From Phycisphaerales bacterium (GTDB taxonomy: Bacteria > Planctomycetota > Phycisphaerae > Phycisphaerales > UBA1924), in NCBI GenBank assembly GCA_019750095.1, contig JAIEOW010000134.1, positions 1 to 32,845 on the forward strand: a DNA stretch of 32,845 nt, written 5' to 3'. Of this stretch, positions 30,877 through 32,845 are shown piece after piece. The translations under genes were made by a program, and so were the position numbers. Below the pieces are notes generated by a model that saw nothing but the letters and a program-made list of their open reading frames with translations, made no database searches and was not told the DNA's origin. Within the stretch, counting starts at the first letter, position 1; each line of letters begins with the position of its first letter.

Positions 30877-30900
30877 GGGACCTATAAGTCCGCAAGGTCC
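30877..30900. other. Inverted repeat upstream of the prepilin-type gene
   Basis: GGGACC-T...A-GGTCC with an 11-nt loop (ATAAGTCCGCA), 17-40 nt upstream of the start at 30860, in the leader or promoter of that gene. Too short for a firm call; it could be an operator or a leader hairpin. It lies in an AT-richer stretch than its surroundings (30870-30960). Confidence 0.3.
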
Positions 30901-30919
30901 TATCTCGGTTATCCCTCTG

Positions 30920-30957
30920 AAATAAAAGGGACAGGTCCACCATAAGTGGTGGATTTT
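30920..30957. terminator. Possible terminator after the lipoprotein gene
   Basis: A perfect 7-bp palindrome (TCCACCA, loop TAAG, TGGTGGA, 30936-30953). In the minus direction, the one of the lipoprotein gene that ends at 30998, it is followed by CCTGTCCCTTTTATTT; in the plus direction by TTTTGTG. The T-tract is displaced on the minus strand and no plus-strand gene ends here, so this is a weak candidate. Confidence 0.35.
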
Positions 30958-30997
30958 GTGTGGAAGCCGGATTCAATCGCGCAATAGATGCGACACA

Positions 30998-31591
30998 TCA
31001 CCGATTCGGGGTGACTGACTCTGGCAACGGAATCGGGGCTTCTGGTGCGCCGGGTTCGCCGGGTGCGGACGGGCTGATCGGGGCCGGAGCGGCGGGCGGC
31101 ACGATGACCGTGGGAGGGCGAACGGTGGCGCGCTTGGCCGGGGCGAGTGTGCCGCGGGTGGTCTGGACCATGCTCTCAGGAAGCTCTGGCGTGGTGCGAA
31201 TGACGGTTTCCAGGCGACGCGCGTTGGCGGGCGGGACGGGGATGCTGCTGGCGAGACTGATGCTCGTTTCCCGCTCTTCATCGACGACGGCCCATTTCAT
31301 GAGGTCGGGCGTGTACTTGTCGCTTGTGCCCTGATTCTCGACGAAGCTGACGACCAGCTTTTTGCCGACGGGCACGTCGCGGGACCAGAACTCCTGCCCG
31401 GTGCGGGTGTCGTGAAGCGTGATGGTGTATGGCTGCCAGGGTCGGCTGACATAGACATGCTGATCGGCCGAGTAGCCCGGACCGCCTTCGGTGTAGCACC
31501 CGCTGAGCACGCCCGCCCCGACGCAACCCGCGAGCAGAATGGCGAGGCGTGTACGACGCACGAAGGTAGATGTCGCGAGAAAACCGGGCAT
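30998..31591 (-). CDS. Predicted lipoprotein
   Basis: 197 residues of unknown function. ATG 31591 with GGAG about 5 nt upstream, preferred over a start 11 codons earlier. Signal: RRTRLAILLAGCVGAGVLSGC; lipobox LSGC gives lipidated Cys32, while LAGC (C23) is a second possibility. The mature part has a short beta-rich domain (about 40-110, YVSRPWQPYTITLHDTRTGQ, VPVGKKLVVSFVENQGTSDK) and a proline/alanine-rich C-terminal tail (about 125-197) that may span the cell wall or periplasm. No known domain recognised. Divergent from ispF. Confidence 0.8.
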   Translation of the reverse strand: MPGFLATSTFVRRTRLAILLAGCVGAGVLSGCYTEGGPGYSADQHVYVSRPWQPYTITLHDTRTGQEFWSRDVPVGKKLVVSFVENQGTSDKYTPDLMKWAVVDEERETSISLASSIPVPPANARRLETVIRTTPELPESMVQTTRGTLAPAKRATVRPPTVIVPPAAPAPISPSAPGEPGAPEAPIPLPESVTPNR

Positions 31592-31729
31592 GGGAACTCC
31601 GTCCGAGGTTGGGCGATCGACCAAACGAATGGGCGGTGCAGGATCAGGGGCACGCCCGAGCGTCTACAAGAGTATCGTCTGAAAACCCCCTGTGTCCTGA
31701 CCGCAATTTCCTGACTGGACCACGAAGCG

Positions 31730-32251
31730 ATGACCGTGACAACCGACCTGCGCATTGGCCATGGGTACGACCTGCACCGGTTAGACGCCATCGGCACGCC
31801 CGGGGTTCGGGCGTTGATCGTCGGCGGGGTCACGCTGGAATCCGACCGGGGGCTGATTGCGCACTCAGATGGGGATGTGCTGTATCACGCGGTGGTGGAC
31901 GCGATCCAGGGGGCGCTGGCGCTTCCGGACATCGGGCAGATGTTCCCGGACAACCTGCCCGAGAATGCCGGGCGCGACTCGGCGGTGTTTGTCGAGGCGG
32001 CGTGGAAGAACCTGGCCGGGTCCGGGTACGAACTGGCGAATCTGGACGCGACGGTGATTCTGGAAAAGCCGCGGATCGGCCCGGTGAAGGACCAGATGCG
32101 CCAGAATCTGGCGCGGCTGCTGCGCTCGCCGATCGAATGTGTGAACGTCAAGGGCAAGAGCCACGAGAAGGTCGACGCGGTGGGCGAACGCCGAGCGATC
32201 GAGGCGCATGTGGTGGTGCTGCTGTGCAAGGTTGGCCAGCGCGGCACTTGA
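31730..32251 (+). CDS. ispF: 2-C-methyl-D-erythritol 2,4-cyclodiphosphate synthase
   Basis: 173 residues, near the usual 155-165. Zinc enzyme of the MEP isoprenoid pathway; makes MEcPP from CDP-ME 2-phosphate, as a homotrimer. RIGHGYDLHRL (8-18) gives metal ligands Asp14 and His16; AHSDGDVLYHAVVDA (44-58) gives the third, His53, and the substrate-binding HSDGD. DIGQMFPDN follows (the common DIGxxFPDTDP is partly altered). Near the C-terminus VNVKGKSHEKVDAVGERRAI replaces the more usual VNVKxTTxEK-xGxxGRGEGI; the glutamate of xHEK is kept, the threonines and the RGEG loop are not. The altered loop might reflect lineage divergence rather than loss of function. Single gene, followed directly by a repeat element. 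Confidence 0.95.
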   Translation: MTVTTDLRIGHGYDLHRLDAIGTPGVRALIVGGVTLESDRGLIAHSDGDVLYHAVVDAIQGALALPDIGQMFPDNLPENAGRDSAVFVEAAWKNLAGSGYELANLDATVILEKPRIGPVKDQMRQNLARLLRSPIECVNVKGKSHEKVDAVGERRAIEAHVVVLLCKVGQRGT

Positions 32252-32569
32252 TTTCGTCCATCGGTCTGCCTTCGACGGCGAAGCCGTGGCGGTCAGTAGA
32301 CGGGGGTCGCCGCGTCAGCGGCACCCCCGTGATTTGCCGCGCGGTTTCCTGCGCCACGACGTGGCGCAGGAAGGGGTGCGTGCGCCGCCGGATCGCTGCC
32401 AGTTCGCGTTTTGAAACATGCCCGGCACCTTCACCGCTTACGCGGTGTGGGAGTTGCGACGATCATCTTCCGGGGGTGCCGCTTCGCGGCGACCGCCCGG
32501 CTATCAACCCCGAGGGCTTCGCCCTCAAGAATTGCGGGCATTTCGATCGTGATGCGAGTCTGATAGAAC
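32252..32569. other. 318-bp intergenic region filled by a composite repeat
   Basis: Between ispF and the partial gene at the right edge, which converge here. The repeat described separately occupies 254 nt of it, leaving about 20 nt after ispF and about 43 nt before the next stop codon. No gene is supported in it. Confidence 0.6.
32273..32526. repeat. Composite six-hairpin REPIN-like element, copy B
   Basis: Reverse-complement relative of 8216-8472. Hairpins: 32275-32287 (ACGGC/GCCGT), 32301-32329 (bulged GGGGGT-C-GCCGC stem), 32346-32372 (12-bp perfect stem TTCCTGCGCCAC/GTGGCGCAGGAA), 32432-32447 (CACCGC/GCGGTG), 32470-32500 (bulged stem) and 32512-32526 (GAGGGC/GCCCTC). GTAG stands at 32296-32299 before the first bulged stem, and CTAT at 32501-32504 after the last. 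The third stem differs completely in sequence from its counterpart in copy A (GCACCAC/GTGGTGC) but is also fully paired. Confidence 0.75.
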
Positions 32570-32845
32570 CTAGAGCATTTCGCGGACGCGCTGATCGAGA
32601 TCGCTGATCCATCGGCGCGCGGTGGAGGCATCAAAGCGATCGGGAATCACGCGTGCGGGCTCGGCGAGCATGACGGCGTGGACCACGGTCTCGGCGACCC
32701 GCGAGGGGCTGGCCGTGCCGTGGGACCAGTATTCATAGTCGACCCAGGCGAGATTCATGAAGACGACCCGTCGCTGCTCGCCTTCGAGCATCTCGATCTC
32801 GAACGTCCACGCGTTCAAAGCCTCGCGCTCGGTGAGCACCGAGAC
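32570..32845 (-). CDS. Hypothetical protein, N-terminus cut by the window edge
   Basis: About 91 visible residues. The frame is open to the right edge; an internal GTG at 32839 could be the start but the gene may begin outside. Visible sequence: REALNAWTFEIEMLEGEQRR, VVFMNLAWVDYEYWSHGTAS, then a helical PSRVAETVVHAVMLAEPARV, IPDRFDASTARRWISDLDQR. It is soluble, without signal or membrane helix. I do not recognise the family; codon composition agrees with a real gene. Confidence 0.6.
   Translation of the reverse strand, partial: VSVLTEREALNAWTFEIEMLEGEQRRVVFMNLAWVDYEYWSHGTASPSRVAETVVHAVMLAEPARVIPDRFDASTARRWISDLDQRVREML

Noticed and set aside
30870-30960. Possible riboswitch before the prepilin-type gene
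   Set aside because: Two small inverted repeats do not match any riboswitch consensus I know; listed only as a hairpin and weak terminator.

Overview
The window is about 33 kb of GC-rich chromosomal DNA from a planctomycete, most likely class Phycisphaerae. No rRNA or phage/IS marker fixes the taxon. The placement rests on several lineage hallmarks seen together: a LEPR-XLL N-terminus on a giant secreted protein (23405-25519), a C-terminal dockerin-like CxADFN motif (19043-19987), a PEP-CTERM-like sorting tail (11178-11909), a prepilin-type protein with an H-X9-DG motif (29964-30860), two ECF sigma factor/Ser-Thr kinase modules, and a family of membrane proteins with a CPxC-x-YDL zinc ribbon.

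Layout. 37-1823 (minus): ECF sigma factor translationally coupled (GTGA) to a short soluble kinase. 1973-6021 (minus): an array of five zinc-ribbon membrane paralogues of two architectures, interrupted by one unrelated four-helix membrane protein. 6125-7264 (minus): deoxyhypusine-synthase-family enzyme ending in a clear intrinsic terminator. 7458-11221 (plus): second ECF sigma factor, a 257-nt multi-hairpin repeat, then a kinase with an N-terminal anti-sigma-type zinc motif, one transmembrane helix and a TPR-rich C-terminus; its 3' end overlaps the convergent PEP-CTERM-like gene. 12177-12260 (minus): tRNA-Leu(UAG). 12487-16668 (plus): overlapping three-gene operon of DoxX-like, VWA-like and secreted helical-repeat proteins. 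16831-18030: Mrp/NBP35 Fe-S ATPase. 18299-19987 (minus): SnoaL-like protein with a lysine-rich tail, and a C-type-lectin/dockerin protein. 20354-25519 (plus): DUF4126 membrane protein, plant-type ferredoxin-NADP reductase, class I aminotransferase, and a CAP-domain secreted protein. 25648-31591 (minus): PurL, thioredoxin-fold protein without CxxC, prepilin-type protein, lipoprotein. 31730-32251 (plus): IspF. 32570 to the right edge (minus): a partial unknown gene.

The most unusual content is non-coding. A composite element of six hairpins occurs twice in opposite orientation (8216-8472 and 32273-32526). Its outer arms are inverted copies of a bulged hairpin preceded by a GTAG/ATAG tetranucleotide, the layout of REP/REPIN elements moved by RAYT transposases. 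A second palindrome family built on GGGCGCAAGCCC occurs at 3778 and as an inverted pair at 25526-25639. A third class consists of degenerate 7- and 8-nt period arrays, in intergenic hairpins (12286-12409, 18035-18096) and also inside the purL reading frame at two places. The housekeeping genes are ordinary; these repeats, the zinc-ribbon array and the sigma/kinase modules are what deserve a second look.
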